A stretch of 64,000 nucleotides of DNA, from NCBI GenBank assembly GCA_963932145.1, contig CAWVQA010000079.1:1-64000 (forward strand), written 5' to 3'. The translations under genes and the position numbers were made by a program. Position 1 is the stretch's first letter. Each line of letters starts with the position of its first letter. Below the pieces are notes generated by a model. The model saw only the letters and a list, made by a program, of their open reading frames with translations, did no database searches and had not been told where the DNA came from. Source of the stretch: Acanthosepion lycidas (taxonomy: Eukaryota > Mollusca > Cephalopoda > Sepiida > Sepiidae). Shown here piece by piece: positions 1 to 11,700 of this stretch.

Positions 1-2
1 GG

Positions 3-356
3 ACTTGGACAAATAGTGGCGGCTTGGCTAGTTATCTAGACCGAGTCTTAGTTAAGAGAGTCGAGGTAGGGCTCTTAGGGTGTCCAAGTTTCCATGAGAT
101 AGTTTATTCGGATCATAGGCTTGTCCGGGTCCGTGTAAACTTAGATAAACCTAGGGTTAGGATGGCTGGCTACTGGAAATTAAACTCATCATTATTTGGT
201 GAGCAAGATTTCCGGGACCAGCTGCTACTAATGATACAGAGGGAACTGACGGGAGCGGTTATAGGAAATGCCTGGTGGGATAATTTAAAATGCAAAATTA
301 GAACGTTTGTTGCTGATTATAGTCGTCGGCTCAATCTAGATAGATTAGCGGCGTAA
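3..356 (+). CDS. ORF2 endonuclease domain, C-terminal part (partial, window edge)
   Basis: Reading frame 3 is open from the first complete codon of the window, and the first residues, TWTNSGG, match the endonuclease of copy 2 from residue 189. The segment carries the late part of the APE-type endonuclease fold: the SYLDR motif with its metal or phosphate-contacting Asp, and the SDH motif whose Asp-His pair is catalytic in this family. The N-terminal catalytic residues (Asn, Glu, GDWN) lie outside the window but are present in copy 2. The frame is closed by TAA at 354-356, which is not a natural end: the same frame continues with LINE-like sequence beyond it. The Met at 24 is internal and not a start. 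Confidence 0.88.
   Translation, partial: TWTNSGGLASYLDRVLVKRVEVGLLGCPSFHEIVYSDHRLVRVRVNLDKPRVRMAGYWKLNSSLFGEQDFRDQLLLMIQRELTGAVIGNAWWDNLKCKIRTFVADYSRRLNLDRLAA
354..356 (+). other. In-frame TAA inside ORF2 (copy 1)
   Basis: The codon lies between the endonuclease and the reverse transcriptase in the frame that runs through both. The 42 codons after it are open up to a second stop, TGA, at 483-485 (agg tga aaa). The simplest reading is two nonsense mutations in one ORF2 (the TGA could derive from a Trp TGG). Copy 2 has both at the matching positions, so they predate the duplication. Confidence 0.85.
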
Positions 357-491
357 ACGGCTTTAGAAGAGAAGGTCGATCGGGCGGTTAAATCCCGTGT
401 TAGTGGGGACATAGCCTTAGCTAAGGCGGAGTTGGCCTCCTTGCTTATCAAGAAGGATCAAGCTCTGGTAGTTAGGGCTAGGTGAAAAAGA

Positions 492-2882
492 ATGTCCTCT
501 GAGGCAACGAATATGGCCGCTGAATTGCGCGCAGAGGAAGCTCGGAATGCATCATGTCGACATATCGCATGCGTCACATTGCCGGATAAGCGATCCGTGA
601 CTACAAACGAGGGCATATGCGAGGCTTTTCGTGACTACTTTCAGGAGCTTTTTACCAGGGAGCCCGGTCTGAGCCCTGCTCAGTTCGACGCCTATTTAGC
701 TGACTTTCCCTGCCTCGAGGCAGCTGAAGCAGCTAGGTGTGAGGGTCCCATTACAGAGTCGGAAATCTGGGAAGCGTTGAAACAGGTTGGCCTGGACAAG
801 TCTCCGGGATTAGATGGTCTTCCGTACGAAGTGTACTTGAGGCAGTCGCCCGTTTTTGTTCCGCTGCTGGCACTGATTTTCGGCAACTGGATGAAGCAGG
901 GGTCTATACCCCAACGCTTCACCAGGGGCGTGATCAAGTTGTTACGCAAGGACAAAAACTGTGGGGATGGTTTAGGTAACTTTCGCCCTTTAACTATGTT
1001 AAACACAGAGTTAAAGATTTTGGCTAAGATCTTGGCTAACCGTTTGCAGGTTGTCCTGTCTCGTCTGATTGGCTCTGAACAGACTTGTGCTGTGAAGGGT
1101 AGGTCGATTCAGGATAATCTTCATATGGTACGCCTGATCATCGAGCAAGTCGACAGTGAAGCCGCGCTGATCAATTTAGATCAGTCCAAGGCCTTCGATA
1201 GGGTTGACCATCGTTTTCTGGAGGCTGTTCTTTCGGCGGCCGGTTTCGGGCCGTACTTTCGCACCTGGATCCGACTTCTGTATGCGACTCCCGGTGCGCT
1301 GGTGGAAGTGAATGGGGTACGATCGGAGCCTTTCGTATTGTCTCGCTCCATTCGTCAAGGATGCCCGCTGTCGCCTTTGCTTTACGTTCTTGCGTTGGAG
1401 CCTTTCCTTCGCAAGTTAAAGGCGAATCCGGTCCTACGCGGAATTGCCCTGCCCGGTGGTAGCACATCGGCCAAGTATTCTGCCTATGCTGACGACGTTT
1501 CGGCTCTTGTGTCGAGCAGAGCCGAGATTGACGAAGTCAGCAAAGAAATCAGTTGTTATGAGATGGTGACAGGGGCCAAGATCAACTGCGATAAGTCTGT
1601 TGGCTTGCGGTTGGGTGCGTGGAAGGGAGTTTCTCTTCCCGGACCTTTCCACTGGACGGATGGGCCGATCAAGATTCTCGGCGTCTGGTTCGGTCCTGAT
1701 CTCCAGTTGGAGATGAATTGGTCGGAGGTGCGAGGGAAGGCCGAGATCGCAATTAATTTGTGGTCTCGGAGGAATCTTTCCTTAAAGGGGAAGGCGGAAG
1801 TTTGTGTTTCACACATCTACCCAATTCTCCTTTACCGACTCTCGGTGCTTCCACTTCCGTGTGGCACTTTGCTGGCGTTAGTGAGGCTCTTGTTCTCCTT
1901 CTTGTGGGGAGGCAAGGCCGCCAGAGTCACTCGGGGGATCTGTTGCCTTCATCCTTCTGAAGGCGGTCTAGGCATGCCAAGCATTGAGATTCGTCTCCAT
2001 ATGCTTCGCATTAGATTTCTAGACCGAATGTGTCGCGACTCGGATGAGGACGGCGCCTTCTGGAAGGAAGACGCCCGTAAGAACTTCCCATCCCTAAGAA
2101 GTGTGCACTCGTGCGAGGAAGAGGCCCGCCGTTTACCCCGTGACGAGTGCTCCTTCTATCGCGAATGTCGACTTGCTCTGAAGCGACTCTTAAGGGCGTC
2201 GGATGGCCTCTCCAACGTCCAATCGTTATCTCTTAGGGCATTACATCAAGTATTAGTCAGGGGGTCCGTTCATGATAATCTGATTGACAGTCTCGGTCTT
2301 ACGAGGCAGGAGGCTCGCTCAATATGGCCTTGGGCGCCCGGGTTGAAATGTCTCAATAACGATGAGGCATCACTCACCTGGCTGGTGATTCGTGGGGCCC
2401 TCTGGGTCGCCAAGAGACTCTGCTCAGCTGGCTTGGAGAATTCTCCAAACTGCCGACGTTGTAGTGGGGAGGTCGAGACCTTGGGTCACGCCTTCTTTCA
2501 TTGCAGCCAGGTAGTGCCGTTGTGCAAGTTTGTTGAAGGCCTCATGGTCCGCATGCTGCCTGGAAAGTCCTTTGTCCTTCAGTCCGTTTCCGTTTGTAGC
2601 AATGTGGCACCGCGGATGACAAGGGCTGAACAATATGTGTTCCACTGCTTGCTAGGAGTTATGAGAGTCGTGATTTGGACGACGCGACAGAAGGGATTCT
2701 ATGGAGGCGAGAAGTTCACCTCTTCCCAACTGATCTTGTACTTTAAGCATCTGCTTAAAGTCAAGATTAGGACGGAAAGGCAGAAGCTCTCTTCATCAGA
2801 ATTCAGCAAAAGATGGGTGCATCTTGCGCGCATGTGCCGTGTGAAAGGGGCTGACTTTGAGTGGCATTTTGATGCCGGTTAG
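492..2882 (+). CDS. ORF2 reverse transcriptase and C-terminal zinc knuckle (copy 1)
   Basis: This is the reverse transcriptase part of the LINE ORF2, 796 residues from the first Met after the second internal stop. That Met is probably not a natural start, because the frame is open from 486 and continues the endonuclease frame. Visible motifs are KSPGLDG (about 103-109), FRPLTMLN (164-171), the first catalytic Asp in LDQSKAFD (Asp230), RQGCPLSPLL (from 288), the active-site YADD (332-335), and GAKINCDKS (361-369). A C-x2-C-x8-H-x4-C knuckle lies at residues 654-671. No RNase H domain is evident. The protein is identical to that of copy 2. It would copy the element RNA onto nicked DNA, but as it stands it is separated from the endonuclease by stop codons. 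Confidence 0.93.
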   Translation: MSSEATNMAAELRAEEARNASCRHIACVTLPDKRSVTTNEGICEAFRDYFQELFTREPGLSPAQFDAYLADFPCLEAAEAARCEGPITESEIWEALKQVGLDKSPGLDGLPYEVYLRQSPVFVPLLALIFGNWMKQGSIPQRFTRGVIKLLRKDKNCGDGLGNFRPLTMLNTELKILAKILANRLQVVLSRLIGSEQTCAVKGRSIQDNLHMVRLIIEQVDSEAALINLDQSKAFDRVDHRFLEAVLSAAGFGPYFRTWIRLLYATPGALVEVNGVRSEPFVLSRSIRQGCPLSPLLYVLALEPFLRKLKANPVLRGIALPGGSTSAKYSAYADDVSALVSSRAEIDEVSKEISCYEMVTGAKINCDKSVGLRLGAWKGVSLPGPFHWTDGPIKILGVWFGPDLQLEMNWSEVRGKAEIAINLWSRRNLSLKGKAEVCVSHIYPILLYRLSVLPLPCGTLLALVRLLFSFLWGGKAARVTRGICCLHPSEGGLGMPSIEIRLHMLRIRFLDRMCRDSDEDGAFWKEDARKNFPSLRSVHSCEEEARRLPRDECSFYRECRLALKRLLRASDGLSNVQSLSLRALHQVLVRGSVHDNLIDSLGLTRQEARSIWPWAPGLKCLNNDEASLTWLVIRGALWVAKRLCSAGLENSPNCRRCSGEVETLGHAFFHCSQVVPLCKFVEGLMVRMLPGKSFVLQSVSVCSNVAPRMTRAEQYVFHCLLGVMRVVIWTTRQKGFYGGEKFTSSQLILYFKHLLKVKIRTERQKLSSSEFSKRWVHLARMCRVKGADFEWHFDAG

Positions 2883-2903
2883 GCATTAGGATATTGCTTT
2901 ACC

Positions 2904-2925
2904 TGGGTTGAACTAGAGCAACCCA
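2904..2925 (+). other. Possible stem-loop after ORF2 (copy 1)
   Basis: TGGGTTG pairs with CAACCCA across an 8 nt loop, 21 nt after the ORF2 stop. Stem-loops in the 3' UTR of some LINEs are recognised by the reverse transcriptase; whether this one is used is unknown. Confidence 0.4.
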
Positions 2926-3602
2926 TCCAAAATTAGGCTAGTTTAGGTTCATTTGTTGATGTTTAGTTTCCTTTTATTTTATTTTAGTTAACTTAGCTAG
3001 GGTATGTATGCTCATTGGTCCCTTTTATTTCTGTCCCCCCTTTATTTTCTTTAAGTTAATTTACCCACCCACCCCTTTTTTCGGTGGTCTGTGATTCTAG
3101 TTCTCCGGTGGATGCGGGACGCCTTTCGTTTCGCGTGAATGTTTTCGTATTTGTTGTTGTGTTTGAATGTGTGCGTGTTAGTTTGTGTGGGGGATGAATG
3201 ATTATTTCTTACTATTTTAGTCCCGCATTGATTTCGTCCGGGGAAGTGGTATTTCTGCCATATTAGGTGATTGTGGGGGGTTTTATTACTAACAATATTT
3301 TCTTTAGTTTATTGTAAATAGATTATTATTCATATTGTAAATACACATTGGGGTTCATTTTATTATTGTTATTCCCCCCCCCCACAGACTTTGAAATGTA
3401 TATACGGGGATTAGTTAGTACTTTCATAGAGACGATGAGGTATTATGGTGTTTGTAGTTTGGAAGGTACGTATGAAAGAGTTCTTTTGGTGTAAGGAAAA
3501 TTGTACGTACGATTGGGTCAGTGTCTGCGACTAGCTAAGTTAATTTAAGACAGAAGAAGACCGTCCTCTCCCCATCCCCCCTTTTTTGGCCTTATGCCAC
3601 AT

Positions 3603-3622
3603 TTCTGTTTAAACAGAATAAA
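3603..3622 (+). other. 3'-terminal palindrome and AATAAA of LINE copy 1
   Basis: TTCTGTTTAAACAGAA is its own reverse complement over 16 bp and overlaps an AATAAA at 3617-3622. It lies 3 nt before the satellite junction, so the canonical polyadenylation hexamer sits at the very end of the element instead of 10-30 nt upstream of it. Confidence 0.6.
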
Positions 3623-3625
3623 TAC

Positions 3626-6600
3626 ACATAGCGATTTACATGCAAAATCTAGCTTTTTTCACTACTTTTTCAAAGCTAGTTTGTAAATATCAATAACTGT
3701 TTGAAAACATTAGAAAAACAATGAAATTATTGAAAATCGAGATGAAATCAATAAAAACTTATTGATTTTAACTAGTTTCAGAAGTTTTGACAAAGTTTTA
3801 TTTAAGATTTTATGTTTTACACAACTTTTAATTACATAGCGATTTACATGCAAAATCTAGCTTTTTTCACTACTTTTTCAACGCTAGTTTGTAAATATCA
3901 ATAACTGTTTGAAAACATTAGAAAAACAATGAAATTATTGAAAATCGATATGAAATCAATCAAAACTTATTGATTTTAACTAGTTTCAGAAGTTTTGACA
4001 AAGTTTTATTTAAGATTTTATGTTTTACACAACTTTTAATTACATAGCGATTTACATGCAAAATCTAGCTTTTTTCACTACTTTTTCAACGCTAGTTTGT
4101 AAATATCAATAACTTTTTGAAAACATTAGAAAAACAATAAAATTATTGAAAATCCATATGAAATCAATCAAAACTTATTGATTTTAACTAGTTGCAGAAG
4201 TTTTGACAAAGTTATATTTAAGATTTTATGTTTTACACAACTTTTAATTACATAGCGATTTACATGCAAAATCTAGCGTTTTTCACTACTTTTTCAACGC
4301 TAGTTTGTAAATATCAATAACTGTTTGAAACATTAGAAAAACAATAAAATTATTGAAAATCGATATGAAATCAATCAAAACTTATTGATTTTAACTAGTT
4401 TCAGAAGTTTTGACAAAGTTATATTTAAGATTTTATGTTTTACACAACTTTTAATTACATAGCGATTTACATGCAAAATCTAGCTGTTTTGACTACTTTT
4501 TAACGCTAGTTTGTAAATATGAATAACTGTTTGAAAACATTAGAAAAACAATGAAATTATTGAAAATCGATATGAAATCAATCAAAACTTATTGATTTTA
4601 ACTAGTTTCAGAAGTTTTGACAAAGTTTATTTAAGATTTTATGTTTTACACAACTTTTAATTACATAGCGATTTACATGCAAAATCTAGCTTTTTTCACT
4701 ACTTTTTCAACGCTAGTTTGTAAATATCAATAACTGTTTGAAAACATTAGAAAAACAATGAAATTATTGAAAATCGATATGAAATCAATCAAAACTTATT
4801 GATTTTAACTAGTTTCAGAAGTTTGACAAAGTTATATTTAAGATTTTATGTTTTACACAACTTTTAATTACATAGCGATTTACATGCAAAATCTAGCTTT
4901 TTTCACTACTTTTTCAACGCTAGTTTGTAAATATCAATAACTGTTTGAAAACATTAGAAAAACAATGAAATTATTGAAAATCGATATGAAATCAATCAAA
5001 ACTTATTGATTTTAACTAGTTTCAGAAGTTTTGACAAAGTTATATTTAAGATTTTATGTTTTACACAACTTTTAATTACATAGCGATTTACATGCAAAAT
5101 CTAGCTGTTTTGACTACTTTTTAACGCTAGTTTGTAAATATCAATAACTGTTTGAAAACATTAGAAAAACAATGAAATTATTGAAAATCGATATGAAATC
5201 AATCAAAATTTATTGATTTTAACTAGTTTCAGAAGTTTTGACAAAGTTTTATTTAAGATTTTATGTTTTACACAACTTTTAATTACATAGCGATTTACAT
5301 GCAAAATCTAGCTTTTTTCACTACTTTTTCAACGCTAGTTTGTAAATATCAATAACTGTTTGAAAACATTAGAAAAACAATGAAATTATTGAAAATCGAT
5401 ATGAAATCAATCAAAACTTATTGATTTTAACTAGTTTCAGATGTTTTGAAAAAGTTTTATTTAAGATTTTATGTTTTACACAACTTTTAATTACATAGCG
5501 AATTACATGCAAAATCTAGCTTTTTTCACTACTTTTTCAACGCTAGTTTGTAAATATCAATAACTGTTTGAAAACATTAGAAAAACAATGAAATTATTGA
5601 AAATCGATATGAAATCAATCAAAACTTATTGATTTTAACTAGTTTCAGAAGTTTTGACAAAGTTTTATTTAAGATTTTATGTTTTACACAACTTTTAATT
5701 ACATAGCGATTTACATGCAAAATCTAGCTGTTTTGACTACTTTTTAACGCTAGTTTGTAAATATCAATAACTGTTTGAAAACATTAGAAAAACAATGAAA
5801 TTATTGAAAATCGATATGAAATCAATCAAAACTTATTGATTTTAACTAGTTTCAGATGTTTTGACAAAGTTTTATTTAAGATTTTATGTTTTACACAACT
5901 TTTAATTACATAGCGATTTACATGCAAAATCTAGCTTTTTCACTACTTTTTCAACGCTAGTTTGTAAATAAAATAACTGTTTGAAAACATTAGAAAAACA
6001 ATGAAATTATTGAAAATCGATATGAAATCAATCAAAATTTATTGATTTTAACTAGTTTCAGAAGTTTTGACAAAGTTTTATTTAAGATTTTATGTTTTAC
6101 ACAACTTTTAATTACATAGCGATTTACATGCAAAATCTAGCTTTTTTCACTACTTTTTCAACGCTAGTTTGTAAATATCAATAACTGTTTGAAAACATTA
6201 GAAAAACAATGAAATTATTGAAAATCGATATGAAATCAATCAAAACTTATTGATTTTAACTAGTTTCAGATGTTTTGACAAAGTTTTATTTAAGATTTTA
6301 TGTTTTACACAACTTTTAATTACATAGCGAATTACATGCAAAATCTAGCTTTTTTCACTACTTTTTCAACGCTAGTTTGTAAATATCAATAACTGTTTGA
6401 AAACATTAGAAAAACAATGAAATTATTGAAAATCGATATGAAATCAATCAAAACTTATTGATTTTGACTAGTTTCAGAAGTTTTGACAAAGTTTTATTTA
6501 AGATTTTATGTTTTACACAACTTTTAATTACATAGCGATTTACATACAAAATGTAGCTTTTTTCACTACTTTTTCAACGCTAGTTTGTAAATATCAATAA

Positions 6601-7690
6601 CTGTTTGAAAACATTAGAAAAACAATAAAATTATTGAAAATCGATATGAAATCAATCAAAACTTATTGATTTTAACTAGTTTCAGAAGTTTGACAAAGTT
6701 ATATTTAAGATTTTATGTTTTACACAACTTTTAATTACATAGCGATTTACATGCAAAATCTAGCTTTTTTCACTACTTTTTCAACGCTAGTTTGTAAATA
6801 TCAATAACTGTTTGAAAACATTAGAAAAACAATGAAATTATTGAAAATCGATATGAAATCAATCAAAACTTATTGATTTTAACTAGTTTCAGAAGTTTTG
6901 ACAAAGTTTTATTTAAGATTTTATGTTTTACACAACTTTTAATTACATAGCGATTTACATGCAAAATCTAGCTTTTTTCACTACTTTTTCAACGCAAGTT
7001 TGTAAATATCAATAACTGTTTGAAAACATTAGAAAAACAATGAAATTATTGAAAATCGATATGAAATCAATCAAAACTTATCGATTTTAACTAGTTTCAG
7101 ATGTTTTGACAAAGTTTTATTTAAGATTTTATGTTTTACACAACTTTTAATTACATAGCGATTTACATGCAAAATCTAGCTTTTTTCACTACTTTTTCAA
7201 CGCAAGTTTGTAAATATCAATAACTGTTTGAAAACATTAGAAAAACAATGAAATTATTGAAAATCGATATGAAATCAATCAAAACTTATTGATTTTAACT
7301 AGTTTCAGAAGTTTTGACAAAGTTATATTTAAGATTTTATGTTTTACACAACTTTTAATTACATAGCGATTTACATGCAAAATCTAGCTTTTTTCACTAC
7401 TTTTTCAACGCTAGTTTGTAAATATCAATAACTGTTTGAAAACATTAGAAAAACAATGAAATTATTGAAAATCGATATGAAATCAATCAAAACTTATTGA
7501 TTTTAACTAGTTTCAGAAGTTTTGACAAAGTTATATTTAAGATTTTATGTTTTACACAACTTTTAATTACATAGCGATTTACATGCAAAATCTAGCTGTT
7601 TTGACTACTTTTTACGCTAGTTTGTAAATATCAATAACTGTTTGAAAACATTAGAAAAACAATGAAATTATTGAAAATCGATATGAAATG
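3626..7690 (+). repeat. Array A proximal block shared with array B
   Basis: This first 4 kb of satellite after LINE copy 1 aligns base for base with 30158-34222 after copy 2. Private variants are shared, such as caaagctag and gagatg in the first monomer, ctagttgcag and ctagcgttttt further on, cgaattac at 5499, and the taaataaaataac monomer near 5967. I noticed only four substitutions: 5122, 6477, 6526 and 7426 (matching 31654, 33009, 33058 and 33958). After about 7.69 kb the register is lost by whole-monomer differences. Confidence 0.85.
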
Positions 7691-8759
7691 AATCAAAACT
7701 TATCGATTTTAACTAGTTTCAGATGTTTTGACAAAGTTTTATTTAAGATTTTATGTTTTACACAACTTTTAATTACATAGCGATTTACATGCAAAATCTA
7801 GCTTTTTCACTACTTTTTCAACGCAAGTTTGTAAATATCAATAACTGTTTGAAAACATTAGAAAAACAATGAAATTATTGAAAATCGATATGAAATCAAT
7901 CAAAACTTATCGATTTTAACTAGTTTCAGATGTTTTGACAAAGTTTTATTTAAGATTTTATGTTTTACACAACTTTTAATTACATAGCGATTTACATGCA
8001 AAATCTAGCTTTTTTCACTACTTTTTCAACGCAAGTTTGTAAATATCAATAACTGTTTGAAAACATTAGAAAAACAATGAAATTATTGAAAATCGATATG
8101 AAATCAATCAAAACTTATTGATTTTAACTAGTTTCAGAAGTTTTGACAAAGTTATATTTAAGATTTTATGTTTTACACAACTTTTAATTACATAGCGATT
8201 TACATGCAAAATCTAGCTTTTTTCACTACTTTTTCAACGCTAGTTTGTAAATATCAATAACTGTTTGAAAACATTAGAAAAACAATGAAATTATTGAAAA
8301 TCGATATGAAATCAATCAAAACTTATTGATTTTAACTAGTTTCAGAAGTTTTGACAAAGTTATATTTAAGATTTTATGTTTTACACAACTTTTAATTACA
8401 TAGCGATTTACATGCAAAATCTAGCTGTTTTGACTACTTTTTACGCTAGTTTGTAAATATCAATAACTGTTTGAAAACATTAGAAAAACAATGAAATTAT
8501 TGAAAATCGATATGAAATCAATCAAAACTTATTGATTTTAACTAGTTTCAGATGTTTTGACAAAGTTTTATTTAAGATTTTATGTTTTACACAACTTTTA
8601 ATTACATAGCGATTTACATGCAAAATCTAGCTTTTTTCACTACTTTTTCAACGCTAGTTTGTAAATATCAATAACTGTTTGAAAACATTAGAAAAACAAT
8701 GAAATTATTGAAAATCGATATGAAATCAATCAAAACTTATTGATTTTAACTAGTTTCAG

Positions 8760-11700
8760 AAGTTTTGACAAAACAAAGTTTTTATTTAAGATTTTATGTT
8801 TTACACAACTTTTAATTACATAGCGATTTACATGCAAAATCTAGCTTTTTTCACTACTTTTTCAACGCTAGTTTGTAAATATCAATAACTGTTTGAAAAC
8901 ATTAGAAAAACAATGAAATTATTGAAATCGATATGAAATCAATCAAAACTTATTGATTTTAACTAGTTCAGATGTTTTGACAAAGTTTTATTTAAGATTT
9001 TATGTTTTACACAACTTTTAATTACATAGCGATTTACATGCAAAATCTAGCTTTTTTCACTACTTTTTCAACGCTAGTTTGTAAATATGAATAACTGTTT
9101 GAAAACATTAGAAAAACAATGAAATTATTGAAAATCGATATGAAATCAATCAAAACTTATTGATTTTAACTAGTTTCAGAAGTTTTGACAAAGTTTTATT
9201 TAAGATTTTAATGTTTTACACAACTTTAATTACATAGCGATTTACATGCAAAATCTAGCTTTTTTCACTACTTTTTAACGCTAGTTTGTAAATATCAATA
9301 ACTGTTTGAAAACATTAGAAAAACAATGAAATTATTTGAAAATCGATATGAAATCAATCAAAACTTATCGATTTTAACTAGTTTCAGATGTTTTGACAAA
9401 GTTTTATTTAAGATTTTATGTTTTACACAACTTTTAATTACATAGCGATTTACATGCAAAATCTAGCTTTTTTCACTACTTTTTCAACGCTAGTTTGTAA
9501 ATATCAATAACTGTTTGAAAACATTAGAAAAACAATGAAATTATTGAAAATCGATATGAAATCAATCAAAACTTATTGATTTTAACTAGTTTCAGAAGTT
9601 TTGACAAAGTTATATTTAAGATTTTATGTTTTACACAACTTTTAATTACATAGCGATTTACATGCAAAATCTAGCTTTTTCAATACTTTTTCAACGCTAG
9701 TTTGTAAATATCAATAACTGTTTGAAAACATTAGAAAAACAATGAAATTATTGAAAATCGATATGAAATCAATCAAAACTTATCGATTTTAACTAGTTTC
9801 AGATGTTTTGACAAAGTTTTATTTAAGATTTTATGTTTACACAACTTTTAATTACATAGCGATTTACATGCAAAATCTAGCTTTTTTCACTACTTTTTCA
9901 ACGCAAGTTTGTAAATATCAATAACTGTTTGAAAACATTAGAAAAACAATGAAATTATTGAAAATCGATATGAAATCAATCAAAACTTATTGATTTTAAC
10001 TAGTTTCAGAAGTTTTGACAAAGTTATATTTAAGATTTTATGTTTTACACAACTTTTAATTACATAGCGATTTACATGCAAAATCTAGCTTTTTTCACTA
10101 CTTTTTCAACGCTAGTTTGTAAATATCAATAACTGTTTGAAAACATTAGAAAAACAATGAAATTATTGAAAATCGATATGAAATCAATCAAAACTTATTG
10201 ATTTTAACTAGTTTCAGAAGTTTTGACAAAGTTATATTTAAGATTTTATGTTTTACACAACTTTTAATTACATAGCGATTTACATGCAAAATCTAGCTGT
10301 TTGACTACTTTTTACGCTAGTTTGTAAATATCAATAACTGTTTGAAAACATTAGAAAAACAATGAAATTATTGAAATCGATATGAAATCAATCAAAACTT
10401 ATTGATTTTAACTAGTTTCAGATGTTTTGACAAAGTTTTATTTAAGATTTTATGTTTTACACAACTTTAATTACATAGCGATTTACATGCAAAATCTAGC
10501 TTTTTTCACTACTTTTTCAACGCTAGTTTGTAAATATCAATAACTGTTTGAAAACATTAGAAAAACAATGAAATTATTGAAAAATCGATATGAAATCAAT
10601 CAAAACTTATTGATTTTAACTAGTTTCAGATGTTTTGACAAAGTTTTATTTAAGATTTTATGTTTTACACAACTTTTAATTACATAGCGATTTACATGCA
10701 AAATCTAGCTTTTTTCACTACTTTTTCAACGCTAGTTTGTAAATATCAATAACTGTTTGAAAACATTAGAAAAACAATGAAATTATTGAAAATCGATATG
10801 AAATCAATCAAAACTTATTGATTTTAACTAGTTTCAGAAGTTTTGACAAAGTTTTATTTAAGATTTTATGTTTTACACAACTTTTAATTACATAGCGATT
10901 TACATGCAAAATCTAGCTTTTTTCACTACTTTTTAAACGCTAGTTTGTAAATATCAATAACTGTTTGAAACATTAGAAAAACAATGAAATTATTGAAAAT
11001 CGATATGAAATCAATCAAAACTTATCGATTTTAACTAGTTTCAGATGTTTTGACAAAGTTTTATTTAAGATTTTATGTTTTACACAACTTTTAATTACAT
11101 AGCGATTTACATGCAAAATCTAGCTTTTTCACTACTTTTTCAACGCAAGTTTGTAAATATCAATAAACTGTTTGAAACATTAGAAAAACAATGAAATTAT
11201 TGAAAATCGATATGAAATCAATCAAAACTTATCGATTTTAACTAGTTTCAGATGTTTTGACAAAGTTTTATTTAAGATTTTATGTTTTACACAACTTTTA
11301 ATTACATAGGCGATTTACATGCAAATCTAGCTTTTTTCACTACTTTTTCAACGCAAGTTTGTAAATATCAATAACTGTTTGAAAACATTAGAAAAACAAT
11401 GAAATTATTGAAAATCGATATGAAATCAATCAAAACTTATTGATTTTAACTAGTTTCAGAAGTTTTGACAAAGTGTATATTTAAGATTTTATGTTTTACA
11501 CAACTTTTAATTACATAGCGATTTACATGCAAAATCTAGCTTTTTTCACTACTTTTTCAACGCTAGTTTGTAAATATCAATAACTGTTTGAAAACATTAG
11601 AAAAACAATGAAATTATTGAAAATCGATATGAAATCAATCAAAACTTATTGATTTTAACTAGTTTCAGAAGTTTTGACAAAGTTATATTTAAGATTTTTA

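Larger units (their letters stand above)
1..3625 (+). mobile_element. Non-LTR retrotransposon (LINE, Tx1/L1-like), copy 1, 5' end outside window
   Basis: This is the 3' part of the LINE that is seen more fully at 25007-30157. It starts inside the endonuclease domain, carries the reverse transcriptase region and the whole 3' UTR, and ends where satellite begins at 3626. Read side by side with copy 2 at an offset of 26,532 bp, I found no base difference, including the two in-frame stop codons and a run of ten C. The flanking satellite downstream is also shared, so the two copies descend from one insertion. The clade call rests on the reverse transcriptase and zinc-knuckle sequence and has not been tested with a tree. 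Confidence 0.93.
2883..3625 (+). other. 3' UTR of LINE copy 1
   Basis: This is 743 bp without a coding region, rich in T and in pyrimidine runs, including ten C at 3374-3383. It begins with a possible stem-loop (2904-2925) and ends with a perfect 16 bp palindrome (3603-3618) overlapping AATAAA (3617-3622). There is no poly(A) tail or simple-repeat tail. It matches copy 2 at 29415-30157 without a difference that I could find. Confidence 0.85.

Noticed and set aside
692-2645. Antisense and off-frame ORFs within the reverse transcriptase region (also 27224-29177 in copy 2)
   Set aside because: They are 60-104 residue shadows of the real frame, of low-complexity type, with no motif, and repeat identically only because the copies are duplicates.
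3374-3383. Poly-C tract as a structural or G-quadruplex element
   Set aside because: It is a single run of ten C without the further runs needed for a quadruplex; more likely a simple feature of the 3' UTR.
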